Positions 44,291 to 58,253 of a DNA stretch of 64,000 nucleotides are shown here, piece by piece. Below the pieces are notes generated by a model, which worked only from the letters and a program-made list of their open reading frames with translations, searched no databases and was not told the DNA's origin. Source of the DNA: Sanderia malayensis (lineage: Eukaryota; Cnidaria; Scyphozoa; Semaeostomeae; Pelagiidae); NCBI GenBank assembly GCA_013076295.1, contig RQOL01000531.1, forward strand, positions 2,976,001 to 3,040,000. Reading direction: 5' to 3'. The position numbers and the translations under genes are program-made. Numbering within the stretch: the first letter of the stretch is position 1; the number at the start of each line of letters is the position of its first letter.

Positions 44291-47200
44291 CTCCCGAATT
44301 TTGCTGACTTCCCACTTTTTCTTGACTTCCCACTTCCCTTTTTTGATGACTTCGCACATTTGATGCAATTTTTCAAACCCAGTCAATTTACATCAAATTT
44401 TGTGGAAAGTACAAATTTGGTGTGCTGAATTTGAATATGAAACTGGTTTTTGCTATTTTCATGTTTTGGGGGCATAAAACGGGGTAAAAGGGGGCAAAAT
44501 GCATCTTTTCAAATTCGTTCAATCTTCATGCTCTGTGTTGTCCGCTTGCCTTACTTATGGGAAGCGAATGTCACTATATTCAGATAAAACCACTTTTAGT
44601 AACTTCCCACTTCCCACTTTCGGTGACTTCCCACTTTTGACAACTTCCCACTTTTTCTTGACTTCCCACTTCCCACTTTTGATGACTTCCCACTTCCCAC
44701 TTTTGATGACTTCCCACTTTTGATGCAATTTTTCAAAAACTTTCATCTTGCATCAAATTTTATGGAAAGTACAAATTTGGTGTGCTGAATTTGAATATGA
44801 AACTGGTTTTGGAATTTTCATGTTTTGAGGGCATAAAACGGGTTAAAAGGGGGCAATATGCAATTTTTCAAACTCGTTCAATTTTCATGCTCTGTGTTGC
44901 CCGCTTGCTTTACTTATGGGAAACGAATGTCACTATATTCAGATAAAACCGCTTTTGGTAGCTTCCCACTTTTCACTTTCGGTGACTTCCCACTTTTGAC
45001 AACTTCCCACTTTTTCTTGACTTCCCACCTCCCGCTTTTGATGACTTCCCGCTTTTGATGACTTCCCACTTTTTTCTGACTTCCACCTTCCCACTTTTGA
45101 TGACTTCCCATATTTGATGCAATTTTTCAAGCCCTGTCAATTTGCATCAAATTTTGTGGAAAGTACAAATTTGGTGTGCTGAATTTGAATATGAAACTGG
45201 TTTTTGAAATTTTCATGTTTTGAGGGCATAAAACGGGCTAAAAGGGGACAATATGCAATTTTTCAAACTAGTTCAATCTTCATGCTCTGTGTTGTCCGCT
45301 TGCCTTACTTATGGGAAGCGAATGTCACTATATTCAGATAAAACCACTTTTAGTAACTTCCCACTTCCCACTTTCGGTGACTTCCCACTTTTGACAACTT
45401 CCCACTTTTTCTTGACTTCCCACTTCCCACTTTTGATGTCTTCCCACTTTTGATGCAATTTTTCAAACTCTTTCAATTTGCATCAAATTTTGTGGAAAGT
45501 ACAAATTTGGTGTGCTGAATTTGAATACGAAACTGGTTTTTGAAATTTTCATGTTTTCAGGGCATAAAACGGGATAAAAGGGGGCAATATACCATTTTTC
45601 AAACTTGTTCAATTTGCTTCAAATTTGGTGGAATGTACAATTTTGGTATGATGACTCCCGAATTTTGCTGACTTCCCACTTTTTCTTGACTTCCCACTTC
45701 CCTTTTTTGATGACTTCGCAAATTTGATGCAATTTTTCAAACCCTGTCAATTTACATCAAATTTTGTGGAAAGTACAAATTTGGTGTGCTGAATTTGAAT
45801 ATGAAACTGGTTTTTGCTATTTTCATGTTTTGGGGGCATAACACGGGGTAAAAGGGGGCAAAATGCCATTTTTCAAACTTGTTCAATTTGCATCAAATTT
45901 TGTGGAAAATACAATTTCGGTGTACTGAAATTGAATATGAAACTTGTTTTTTGAAACTTTAATGTTTTGGGGGAATAAAACAAGGTAAAAGGGGGCAATA
46001 TGCATCTTTTCAAACTCGTTCAATCTTCATGCTCTGTGTTGTCCGCTTGCCTTACTTATGGGAAGCGAATGTCACTATATTCAGACAAAACCACTTTTAG
46101 TAACTTCCCACTTCCCACTTTCGGTGACTTCCCACTTTTGACAACTTCCCACTTTTTCTTGACTTCCCACTTCCCACTTTTGATGTCTTCCCACTTCCCA
46201 CTTTTGATGCAATTTTTCAAACTCTTTCAATTTGCATCAAATTTTGTGGAAAGTACAAATTTGGTGTGCTGAATTTGAATACGAAACTGGTTTTTGAAAT
46301 TTTCATGTTTTCAGGGCATAAAACGGGATAAAAGGGGGCAATATACCATTTTTCAAACTTGTTAAATTTGCTTCAAATTTGGTGGAATGTACAATTTTGG
46401 TATGATGACTCCCGAATTTTGCTGACTTCCCACTTTTTCTTGACTTCCCACTTCCCTTTTTTGATGACTTCGCACATTTGATGCAATTTTTCAAACCCTG
46501 TCAATTTACATCAAATTTTGTGGAAAGTACAAATTTGGTGTGCTGAATTTGAATATGAAACTGGTTTTTGCTATTTTCATGTTTTTGGGGCATAACACGG
46601 GGTAAAAGGGGGCAAAATGCCATTTTTCAAACTTGTTCAATTTGCATCAAATTTTGTGGAAAATACAATTTCGGTGTACTGAAATTGAATATGAAACTTG
46701 TTTTTTGAAACTTTAATGTTTTGGGGGAATAAAACGAGGTAAAAGGGGGCAATATGCATCTTTTCAAACTCGTTCAATCTTCATGCTCTGTGTTGTCCGC
46801 TTGCCTTACTTATGGGAAGCCAATGTCACTATATTCAGATAAAACCACTTTTAGTAACTTCCCACTTTCCACTTTCGGTGACTTCCCACTTTTGACAACT
46901 TCCCACTTTTTCTTGACTTCCCACTTCCCACTTTTGATGTCTTCCCACTTTTGATGCAATTTTTCAAACTCTTTCAATTTGCATCAAATTTTGTGGAAAG
47001 TACAAATTTGGTGTGCTGAATTTGAATACGAAACTGGTTTTTGAAATTTTTATGTTTTCAGGGCATAAAACGGGATAAAAGGGGGCAATAAGCCATTTTT
47101 CAAACTTGTTCAATTTGCTTCAAATTTGGTGGAATGTACAATTTTGGTATGACGACTCCCGAATTTTGCTGACTTCCCACTTTTTTTGACTTCCCACTTC

Positions 47201-48484
47201 CTACTTTTGATGACTTCCCACTTTTTCCTGACTTCCACCTTCCCACTTTTGATGACTTCCCACTTTTTCTTGACTTCCCACTTCCCTTTTTTGATGACTT
47301 CGCACATTTGATGCAATTTTTCAAACCTTGTCAATTTACATCAAATTTTGTGGAAAGTACAAATTTGGTGTGCTGAATTTGAATATGAAACTGGTTTTTG
47401 CTATTTTCATGTTTTGGGGGCATAACACGTGGTAAAAGGGGGCAAAATGCCATTTTTCAAACTTGTTCAATTTGCATCAAATTTTGTGGAAAATACAATT
47501 TCGGTGTACTGAAATTGAATATGAAACTTGTTTTTTGAAACTTTAATGTTTTGGGGGAATAAAACAAGGTAAAAGGGGGCAATATGCATCTTTTCAAACT
47601 CGTTCAATCTTCATGCTCTGTGTTGTCCGCTTGCCTTACTTATGGGAAGCGAATGTCACTATATTCAGACAAAACCACTTTTAGTAACTTCCCACTTCCC
47701 ACTTTCGGTGACTTCCCACTTTTGACAACTTCCCACTTTTTCTTGACTTCCCACTTCCCACTTTTGATGTCTTCCCACTTCCCACTTTTGATGCAATTTT
47801 TCAAACTCTTTCAATTTGCATCAAATTTTGTGGAAAGTACAAATTTGGTGTGCTGAATTTGAATACGAAACTGGTTTTTGAAATTTTCATGTTTTCAGGG
47901 CATAAAACGGGATAAAAGGGGGCAATATACCATTTTTCAAACTTGTTAAATTTGCTTCAAATTTGGTGGAATGTACAATTTTGGTATGATGACTCCCGAA
48001 TTTTGCTGACTTCCCACTTTTTCTTGACTTCCCACTTCCCTTTTTTGATGACTTCGCACATTTGATGCAATTTTTCAAACCCTGTCAATTTACATCAAAT
48101 TTTGTGGAAAGTACAAATTTGGTGTGCTGAATTTGAATATGAAACTGGTTTTTGCTATTTTCATGTTTTTGGGGCATAACACGGGGTAAAAGGGGGCAAA
48201 ATGCCATTTTTCAAACTTGTTCAATTTGCATCAAATTTTGTGGAAAATACAATTTCGGTGTACTGAAATTGAATATGAAACTTGTTTTTTGAAACTTTAA
48301 TGTTTTGGGGGAATAAAACGAGGTAAAAGGGGGCAATATGCATCTTTTCAAACTCGTTCAATCTTCATGCTCTGTGTTGTCCGCTTGCCTTACTTATGGG
48401 AAGCCAATGTCACTATATTCAGATAAAACCACTTTTAGTAACTTCCCACTTTCCACTTTCGGTGACTTCCCACTTTTGACAACT
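44290..48484 (+). repeat. Mixed C/D higher-order repeat, first block
   Basis: Satellite C units alternate with the 3' part of the satellite D core (CATGCTCTGTGTTGTCCGC to CAGATAAAACC) and the CTTCCCACTT minisatellite. CATGCTCTGTGTTG is seen at about 44,527, 44,887, 45,289, 46,028, 46,782, 47,612 and 48,366; the pairs 46,028/47,612 and 46,782/48,366 are 1,584 bp apart. Lys-rich minus-strand and Phe/Leu-rich plus-strand ORFs here are translations of the minisatellite. Confidence 0.85.
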
Positions 48485-51400
48485 TCCCACTTTTTCCTGA
48501 CTTCCCACTTCTCACTTTTGATGACTTCCCACTTTTGATGCAATTTTTCAAACTCGTTCAATTTGCATCAAACTTGGTGGAAAGTACAATTTCGATGCGC
48601 TGAATTTGAATATAAAACTTACTTTTAGAAATTTTCATGTTTTGCGGGAATAAAATGGGGTAAAAGGGAGCAACATGCCAATTTTCAAACTCGTTTCATT
48701 TGCGTCGAACTTGGTGGAAAGTATAATTTTGGTTTGCTGAATTTGAATATAAAACTTACTTTTAAAAATTTACTATTTAGTATTTTTCGATAATATGCTC
48801 CCATTTTTGACTCGCGCATGGGCAAGCGAATAGAAGTTGTTCAAGTTTACTCCCATTTTTGACACCCTAAACTGCAAAATTTTCAAAAATGACCTCGATA
48901 TTCATTTGGTGATTTTCATCAATTTCTGACAGTTTTAGTATTTTTCGATAACATGCTCCCATTTTCGACTCGCGCAAGGGCAACCGAGTAAAAGTTGTTC
49001 AAGTTTACTCCCATTTTTGACACCCTAAACTGCAAAATTTTCAAAAATGACCTCGGTATTCATAATCAGCGCCCTTAAACGGTACTTTTTGGTGAATTTA
49101 ATCAATTTCTGACAACTCTAGTAATTTTCGATAACATGCTCCCATTTTTGACTCGCGCATGGGCATGCGAGTAGAAGTTGTTCAATTTTACTACCATTTT
49201 TGACACCTTAAACTGCCAAATTTTCAAAAATGACCTCGATATTCATAATCAGCGCCCTTAAACGGTACTATTTGGTGATTTTCTTCAATTTCTGACAACT
49301 TTAGTATTTTTCGATAACATGCTCCCATTTTTGATTCGCGCATGGGCAAGCGAGTAAAAGTTGTTCAAGTTTACTCCCATTTTTGACACCCTAAACTGCA
49401 AAATTTTCAAAAATGACCTCGGTATTCATAATCAGCGCCCTTAAACAGTACTTTTTGGTGATTTTCATCAATTTCTGACAACCTTAGTTTTTTTTCGATA
49501 ACATGCTCCCATTTTTGACTCGCGCATGGCAAGCGAGTAGAAGTTGTTCAAGTTTACTCCCATTTTTAACACCCTAAATTTAAAAATTTCCAAAAATGAC
49601 CTCGATATTCATAATCAGCGCCCCTTAAACTGTACATTTTGGTGATTGTCATCAACTTCTGACCACTTCAGTTTTTTTCGAAAACATGCTCCCATTTTTG
49701 ACTCGCGCATTGGCATGCGAGTAGAAGTTGTTCAAGTCTACTCCCATTTTTGACACCCTAAATTTCAAAATTTTCAAAAATGACTTCGATATTCATAATC
49801 AGCGCCCCTTAAACTGTACATTTTGGTGATTGTCATCAATTTCTGACAACCTTAGTTTTTTCGATAACATGCTCCCATTTATGACTCGCGCATGGGCAAG
49901 CGAGTAGAAGTTGTTCAAGTTTCCTCCCATTTTTGACACCCTAAATTTCAAAATTTTCAAAAATGACCTCGATATTCATAATCAGCGCCCTTAATTTGAC
50001 GAAGTATCCTCCTGTTATGTGTCACTGCGAAGTGCAAAAAATTTTGTAGAATGGAAGCGCCCAATTTTCATAAATTCCAATGACTCAAACTCGTGAAACT
50101 AATTTGGGTTAGGGACAGGGTTATATCTTTAAATTTCTTTACACTTGCAAGGCAAGAAATGCAAGGCTGTTTTTATAGGAATAGTGAATATTTTTACAAC
50201 TATTTTTGACTCGCGAAGCGCATGCGCAAGCGAGTATATGTTGGTGTGTGGGGGAAAATGTTGTGTTCTGTGTCTGTGTTTCTGTTTACTTTGCCCATAT
50301 AAGGTATGTGCCTCAGATTCAAACGTTCACTTTTGATTTGAAGTGAGGCTACCAAGCATGATATCACTTTGCAAGTTTTTCATTGGATAAAATGTAAACT
50401 TGTTGAAACAACAAACAACATGACCGTACCATGCTAGATGCTGGGCACGCTGTGGCAGGGGGGCCACGATCGCGCACGGAGACGGGGAGCATTTTTGACT
50501 CGTTGTTGGAAGCATCAGGAGAAAAGAAGAAAAGTTTTCTAGCTGCATGCTTATGCAACTAATACAACAATTATAGTATTTCATTTTTGTTTTGGAAACT
50601 GAAAGTTTTTTAACCTTGATGAAACAAGATCGAAAACTGAAGTCAAAATGTTTGCTTGAGTGGTGTCAAAACAAATGTTTTTTTAATTTGCTGCGTTCAA
50701 TCCTGAAAAATAAATCCATGGTATTCAGTTTTGCTCAAGCTCAACTTTTAGGCTCGCAAGTTTGACTTTAATTTGATATTACTTTCTTCACTTTCTGGAT
50801 AATACAGTGAAATAAAAGTCATCTGTCGCGAGTCACCTCAAGGTAACTTTGATTCTATCTTCTGTAGGCAATTTGCATGATAAAAATTTGCACAAAATTG
50901 GTCTTGACTATCTGCCTCAGAGGTAATAAATAAAATGTATGATGTATCTGTTATAATATTAATTTGTAATTAGTTCAAGTATTTTATTCTAAATATTCAG
51001 AAATCAAACATCGAGTGTAAAAATTATTAAAACCCTCACATGCCCAGCAGGACCCAGTATAAGTAAAAATCATGAAACACTCAATTTAATTAAAACTGGC
51101 AGAAACTCAATGAGAAGTACAACTTTGGGACGCTGAATTCGAATATTGAGGTTATTTCTTAAAATTTTATTGTTTTGGGGGAATAAAGGGGGTAAAAGGG
51201 GGCAATATGCAATTTTTCAAACTCGTTCAATTTGCATCAAATTTGTTGAAAAGTACATTTTTGGTGCGCTGAATTTGAACATGAAACTTATTTTTTGAAT
51301 TTTTAATATTTTGGCGAAATGAAACGGGGTAAAAGGGGGCAATGTGCAATTTTTCAAACTCGTTCAATTTGCATCAAATTTGGTGGGAAGTACAATTTTA

Positions 51401-54400
51401 GAGCGTAGAATTTGAATATGAAACTTACTTTTTGAAATTTTCATGTTTTGGGGGAATAAGACGGGGTAGAAGGGGGCAATGTGCAATTTTTCAAACTCGT
51501 TCAATTTGCATCAAATTTGTTGAAAAGTAACCTTTTGGTGCGCTGAATTTGAATATGAAACTTACTTTTCGAAACTTTCATGTTTTGGGGGAATAATACG
51601 GGATAGAAAGGGGCAATATGCAATTTTTCAAACTCGTTCAATTTGCATCAAATTTGGTGCAAAGTACAAATTCGGTGTCCTAAAATTGAATATGAAACTT
51701 ATTTTGTGAAATTTTCATGTTTTGGGGGAATAAGACGGGGTAGAAGGGGGCAATATGCAATTTTTCAAACTCGTTCAATTTGCATCAAATTTGATGAAAG
51801 TAACCTTTTGGTGCGCTGAATTTGAACATGAAACTTACTTTTTAAATTTTAATGTTTTGGGGGAATGAAACGGGGTAGAAGGGGGCAATATGCAATTTTT
51901 CAAACTCGTTCAATTTGCATCAAATTTGGTGGAAAGTACAATTTCGGTGTACTAAAATTGAATATGAAACTTATTTTGTGAAATTTTCATGTTTTGGAGG
52001 AATAAGACGGGGTAGAAGGGGGCAATAAGCAATTTTTCAAACTCGTTCAATTTGCATCAAATTTGATGAAAGTAACCTTTTGATGCGCTGAATTTGAACA
52101 TGAAACTTACTTTTTAAATTTTTAATATTTTCGGGGAATGAAACGGGGTAAAAGGGGGCAATATGCAATTTTTCAAACTCGTTCAATTTGCATCAAATTT
52201 TGTGGAAAGTACAAATTTGGTGTGCTGAATTTGAATACGAAACTGGTTTTTGAAATTTTCATGTTTTCAGGGCATAAAACGGGATAAAAGGGGGCAATAT
52301 ACCATTTTTCAAACTTGTTCAATTTGCTTCAAATTTGGTGGAATGTACAATTTTGGTATGATGACTCCCGAATTTTGCTGACTTCCCACTTTTTCTTGAC
52401 TTCCCACTTCCCTTTTTTGATGACTTCGCACATTTGATGCAATTTTTCAAACCCAGTCAATTTACATCAAATTTTGTGGAAAGTACAAATTTGGTGTGCT
52501 GAATTTGAATATGAAACTGGTTTTTGCTATTTTCATGTTTTGGGGGCATAAAACGGGGTAAAAGGGGGCAAAATGCATCTTTTCAAATTCGTTCAATCTT
52601 CATGCTCTGTGTTGTCCGCTTGCCTTACTTATGGGAAGCGAATGTCACTATATTCAGATAAAACCACTTTTAGTAACTTCCCACTTCCCACTTTCGGTGA
52701 CTTCCCACTTTTGACAACTTCCCACTTTTTCTTGACTTCCCACTTCCCACTTTTGATGACTTCCCACTTCCCACTTTTGATGACTTCCCACTTTTGATGC
52801 AATTTTTCAAAAACTTTCATCTTGCATCAAATTTTATGGAAAGTACAAATTTGGTGTGCTGAATTTGAATATGAAACTGGTTTTGGAATTTTCATGTTTT
52901 GAGGGCATAAAACGGGTTAAAAGGGGGCAATATGCAATTTTTCAAACTCGTTCAATTTTCATGCTCTGTGTTGCCCGCTTGCTTTACTTATGGGAAACGA
53001 ATGTCACTATATTCAGATAAAACCGCTTTTGGTAGCTTCCCACTTTTCACTTTCGGTGACTTCCCACTTTTGACAACTTCCCACTTTTTCTTGACTTCCC
53101 ACCTCCCGCTTTTGATGACTTCCCGCTTTTGATGACTTCCCACTTTTTTCTGACTTCCACCTTCCCACTTTTGATGACTTCCCATATTTGATGCAATTTT
53201 TCAAGCCCTGTCAATTTGCATCAAATTTTGTGGAAAGTACAAATTTGGTGTGCTGAATTTGAATATGAAACTGGTTTTTGAAATTTTCATGTTTTGAGGG
53301 CATAAAACGGGCTAAAAGGGGACAATATGCAATTTTTCAAACTAGTTCAATCTTCATGCTCTGTGTTGTCCGCTTGCCTTACTTATGGGAAGCGAATGTC
53401 ACTATATTCAGATAAAACCACTTTTAGTAACTTCCCACTTCCCACTTTCGGTGACTTCCCACTTTTGACAACTTCCCACTTTTTCTTGACTTCCCACTTC
53501 CCACTTTTGATGTCTTCCCACTTTTGATGCAATTTTTCAAACTCTTTCAATTTGCATCAAATTTTGTGGAAAGTACAAATTTGGTGTGCTGAATTTGAAT
53601 ACGAAACTGGTTTTTGAAATTTTCATGTTTTCAGGGCATAAAACGGGATAAAAGGGGGCAATATACCATTTTTCAAACTTGTTCAATTTGCTTCAAATTT
53701 GGTGGAATGTACAATTTTGGTATGATGACTCCCGAATTTTGCTGACTTCCCACTTTTTCTTGACTTCCCACTTCCCTTTTTTGATGACTTCGCAAATTTG
53801 ATGCAATTTTTCAAACCCTGTCAATTTACATCAAATTTTGTGGAAAGTACAAATTTGGTGTGCTGAATTTGAATATGAAACTGGTTTTTGCTATTTTCAT
53901 GTTTTGGGGGCATAACACGGGGTAAAAGGGGGCAAAATGCCATTTTTCAAACTTGTTCAATTTGCATCAAATTTTGTGGAAAATACAATTTCGGTGTACT
54001 GAAATTGAATATGAAACTTGTTTTTTGAAACTTTAATGTTTTGGGGGAATAAAACAAGGTAAAAGGGGGCAATATGCATCTTTTCAAACTCGTTCAATCT
54101 TCATGCTCTGTGTTGTCCGCTTGCCTTACTTATGGGAAGCGAATGTCACTATATTCAGACAAAACCACTTTTAGTAACTTCCCACTTCCCACTTTCGGTG
54201 ACTTCCCACTTTTGACAACTTCCCACTTTTTCTTGACTTCCCACTTCCCACTTTTGATGTCTTCCCACTTCCCACTTTTGATGCAATTTTTCAAACTCTT
54301 TCAATTTGCATCAAATTTTGTGGAAAGTACAAATTTGGTGTGCTGAATTTGAATACGAAACTGGTTTTTGAAATTTTCATGTTTTCAGGGCATAAAACGG

Positions 54401-56558
54401 GATAAAAGGGGGCAATATACCATTTTTCAAACTTGTTAAATTTGCTTCAAATTTGGTGGAATGTACAATTTTGGTATGATGACTCCCGAATTTTGCTGAC
54501 TTCCCACTTTTTCTTGACTTCCCACTTCCCTTTTTTGATGACTTCGCACATTTGATGCAATTTTTCAAACCCTGTCAATTTACATCAAATTTTGTGGAAA
54601 GTACAAATTTGGTGTGCTGAATTTGAATATGAAACTGGTTTTTGCTATTTTCATGTTTTTGGGGCATAACACGGGGTAAAAGGGGGCAAAATGCCATTTT
54701 TCAAACTTGTTCAATTTGCATCAAATTTTGTGGAAAATACAATTTCGGTGTACTGAAATTGAATATGAAACTTGTTTTTTGAAACTTTAATGTTTTGGGG
54801 GAATAAAACGAGGTAAAAGGGGGCAATATGCATCTTTTCAAACTCGTTCAATCTTCATGCTCTGTGTTGTCCGCTTGCCTTACTTATGGGAAGCCAATGT
54901 CACTATATTCAGATAAAACCACTTTTAGTAACTTCCCACTTTCCACTTTCGGTGACTTCCCACTTTTGACAACTTCCCACTTTTTCTTGACTTCCCACTT
55001 CCCACTTTTGATGTCTTCCCACTTTTGATGCAATTTTTCAAACTCTTTCAATTTGCATCAAATTTTGTGGAAAGTACAAATTTGGTGTGCTGAATTTGAA
55101 TACGAAACTGGTTTTTGAAATTTTTATGTTTTCAGGGCATAAAACGGGATAAAAGGGGGCAATAAGCCATTTTTCAAACTTGTTCAATTTGCTTCAAATT
55201 TGGTGGAATGTACAATTTTGGTATGACGACTCCCGAATTTTGCTGACTTCCCACTTTTTTTGACTTCCCACTTCCTACTTTTGATGACTTCCCACTTTTT
55301 CCTGACTTCCACCTTCCCACTTTTGATGACTTCCCACTTTTTCTTGACTTCCCACTTCCCTTTTTTGATGACTTCGCACATTTGATGCAATTTTTCAAAC
55401 CTTGTCAATTTACATCAAATTTTGTGGAAAGTACAAATTTGGTGTGCTGAATTTGAATATGAAACTGGTTTTTGCTATTTTCATGTTTTGGGGGCATAAC
55501 ACGTGGTAAAAGGGGGCAAAATGCCATTTTTCAAACTTGTTCAATTTGCATCAAATTTTGTGGAAAATACAATTTCGGTGTACTGAAATTGAATATGAAA
55601 CTTGTTTTTTGAAACTTTAATGTTTTGGGGGAATAAAACAAGGTAAAAGGGGGCAATATGCATCTTTTCAAACTCGTTCAATCTTCATGCTCTGTGTTGT
55701 CCGCTTGCCTTACTTATGGGAAGCGAATGTCACTATATTCAGACAAAACCACTTTTAGTAACTTCCCACTTCCCACTTTCGGTGACTTCCCACTTTTGAC
55801 AACTTCCCACTTTTTCTTGACTTCCCACTTCCCACTTTTGATGTCTTCCCACTTCCCACTTTTGATGCAATTTTTCAAACTCTTTCAATTTGCATCAAAT
55901 TTTGTGGAAAGTACAAATTTGGTGTGCTGAATTTGAATACGAAACTGGTTTTTGAAATTTTCATGTTTTCAGGGCATAAAACGGGATAAAAGGGGGCAAT
56001 ATACCATTTTTCAAACTTGTTAAATTTGCTTCAAATTTGGTGGAATGTACAATTTTGGTATGATGACTCCCGAATTTTGCTGACTTCCCACTTTTTCTTG
56101 ACTTCCCACTTCCCTTTTTTGATGACTTCGCACATTTGATGCAATTTTTCAAACCCTGTCAATTTACATCAAATTTTGTGGAAAGTACAAATTTGGTGTG
56201 CTGAATTTGAATATGAAACTGGTTTTTGCTATTTTCATGTTTTTGGGGCATAACACGGGGTAAAAGGGGGCAAAATGCCATTTTTCAAACTTGTTCAATT
56301 TGCATCAAATTTTGTGGAAAATACAATTTCGGTGTACTGAAATTGAATATGAAACTTGTTTTTTGAAACTTTAATGTTTTGGGGGAATAAAACGAGGTAA
56401 AAGGGGGCAATATGCATCTTTTCAAACTCGTTCAATCTTCATGCTCTGTGTTGTCCGCTTGCCTTACTTATGGGAAGCCAATGTCACTATATTCAGATAA
56501 AACCACTTTTAGTAACTTCCCACTTTCCACTTTCGGTGACTTCCCACTTTTGACAACT
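48485..56558 (+). repeat. 8,074-bp block, tandem copy 2
   Basis: This is the second copy of the block starting at about 40,410, with the same internal order: satellite C, inverted satellite B (48,775-49,995), leader, family A (about 50,205-50,854), leader and satellite C (51,031-52,364), and C/D higher-order repeats to about 56,558. The copies diverge where copy 1 passes into copy 2 (TTTTTCCTGACTTCCC) and copy 2 continues with TTTTTCTTGACTTCCC. Confidence 0.95.
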
Positions 56559-58253
56559 TCCCACTTTTTCTTGACTTCCCACTTCCCACTTTTGATGTCT
56601 TCCCACTTTTGATGCAATTTTTCAAACTCTTTCAATTTGCATCAAATTTTGTGGAAAGTACAAATTTGGTGTGCTGAATTTGAATACGAAACTGGTTTTT
56701 GAAATTTTTATGTTTTCAGGGCATAAAACGGGATAAAAGGGGGCAATAAGCCATTTTTCAAACTTGTTCAATTTGCTTCAAATTTGGTGGAATGTACAAT
56801 TTTGGTATGACGACTCCCGAATTTTGCTGACTTCCCACTTTTTTTGACTTCCCACTTCCTACTTTTGATGACTTCCCACTTTTTCCTGACTTCCACCTTC
56901 CCACTTTTGATGACTTCCCACTTTTTCTTGACTTCCCACTTCCCTTTTTGATGACTTCGCACATTTGATGCAATTTTTCAAACCTTGTCAATTTACATCA
57001 AATTTTGTGGAAAGTACAAATTTGGTGTGCTGAATTTGAATATGAAACTGGTTTTTGCTATTTTCATGTTTTGGGGGCATAACACGTGGTAAAAGGGGGC
57101 AAAATGCCATTTTTCAAACTTGTTCAATTTGCATCAAATTTTGTGGAAAATACAATTTCGGTGTACTGAATTTGAATATGAAACTTGTTTTTTGAAACTT
57201 TAATGTTTTGGGGGAATAAAACGAGGTAAAAGGGGCAATATGCATCTTTTCAAACTCGTTCAATCTTCATGCTCTGTGTTGTCCGCTTGCCTTACTTATG
57301 GGAAGCGAATGTCACTATATTCAGACAAAACCACTTTTAGTAACTTCCCACTTCCCACTTTCGGTGACTTCCCACTTCCCACTTTTGATGACTTCCCACT
57401 TTTGATGCAATTTTTCAAAAACTTTCATCTTGCATCAAATTTTATGGAAAGTACAAATTTGGTGTGCTGAATTTGAATATGAAACTGGTTTTGGAATTTT
57501 CATGTTTTGAGGGCATAAAACGGGTTAAAAGGGGGCAATATGCAATTTTTCAAACTCGTTCAATCTTCATCCTCTGTGTTGCCCGCTTGCCTTACTTATG
57601 GGAAGCGAATGTCACTATATTCAGATAAAACCACTTTTGGTAACTTCCCACTTCCCACTTTCGGTGACTTCCCACTTTTGACAACTTCCCACTTTTTCTT
57701 GACTTCCCACTTCCCACTTTCGGTGACTTCCCACTTTTGATGACTTCCCAATTTTTCCTGAGTTCCCACTTCCCAATTTTGATGACTTCCCAATTTTGAT
57801 GCAATTTTCAAAATCATTCATCTTGCATCAAATTTTGTGGAAAGTGCAAACTTGGTGTACTGAAATTGAATATGAAACTTGCTTTTTGAATCTTTAATGT
57901 TTTGGGGCAATAAAACGGGGTAAATAGGGGGCAATATGCATTTTTTCAAACTCGTCCAATCTTCATGCTCTGTTTTGCCCGCTTGCCTTACTTATGGGAA
58001 GCGAAAGTCACTATATTCAGATAAAACCACTTTTGGTAACTTCCCATTTCCCACTTTCGGTGACTTCCCACTTTTGACAACTTCCCACTTTTTCCTGACT
58101 TCCCACTTCCCACTTTTGATGACTTCCCACTTTTGATGCAATTTTTCAAAATCTTTCATCTTGCATCAAATTTTGTTGAAATTACATTTTCGGTGTACTG
58201 AAATTGAATATGAAACTTGTTTTTGGAATTTCAATGTCTTGGGGGAATAAAAT
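56559..58253 (+). repeat. C/D repeats beyond the duplicated block
   Basis: The mixed C/D pattern continues with more variation (cores at about 57,268, 57,568 and 57,964) and ends in a satellite C-like piece (TTTCAATGTCTTGGGGGAAT) that abuts the piggyBac-like element. Confidence 0.85.

Larger units (their letters stand above)
40410..48484 (+). repeat. 8,074-bp block, tandem copy 1
   Basis: Everything from about 40,410 recurs 8,074 bp later. Landmarks are the family A element (42,131 and 50,205), the leader (42,957 and 51,031) and the CATGCTCTGTGTTG motifs (44,527 and 52,601). No difference was noticed in the stretches compared. The block contains, in order: satellite C, inverted satellite B, leader, family A, leader, satellite C, and mixed C/D higher-order repeats. 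Confidence 0.95.

Noticed and set aside
44499..58136. Many Lys/Ser-rich minus-strand and Phe/Leu-rich plus-strand ORFs
   Set aside because: They are frames of the CTTCCCACTT minisatellite and satellite C; no support as genes.
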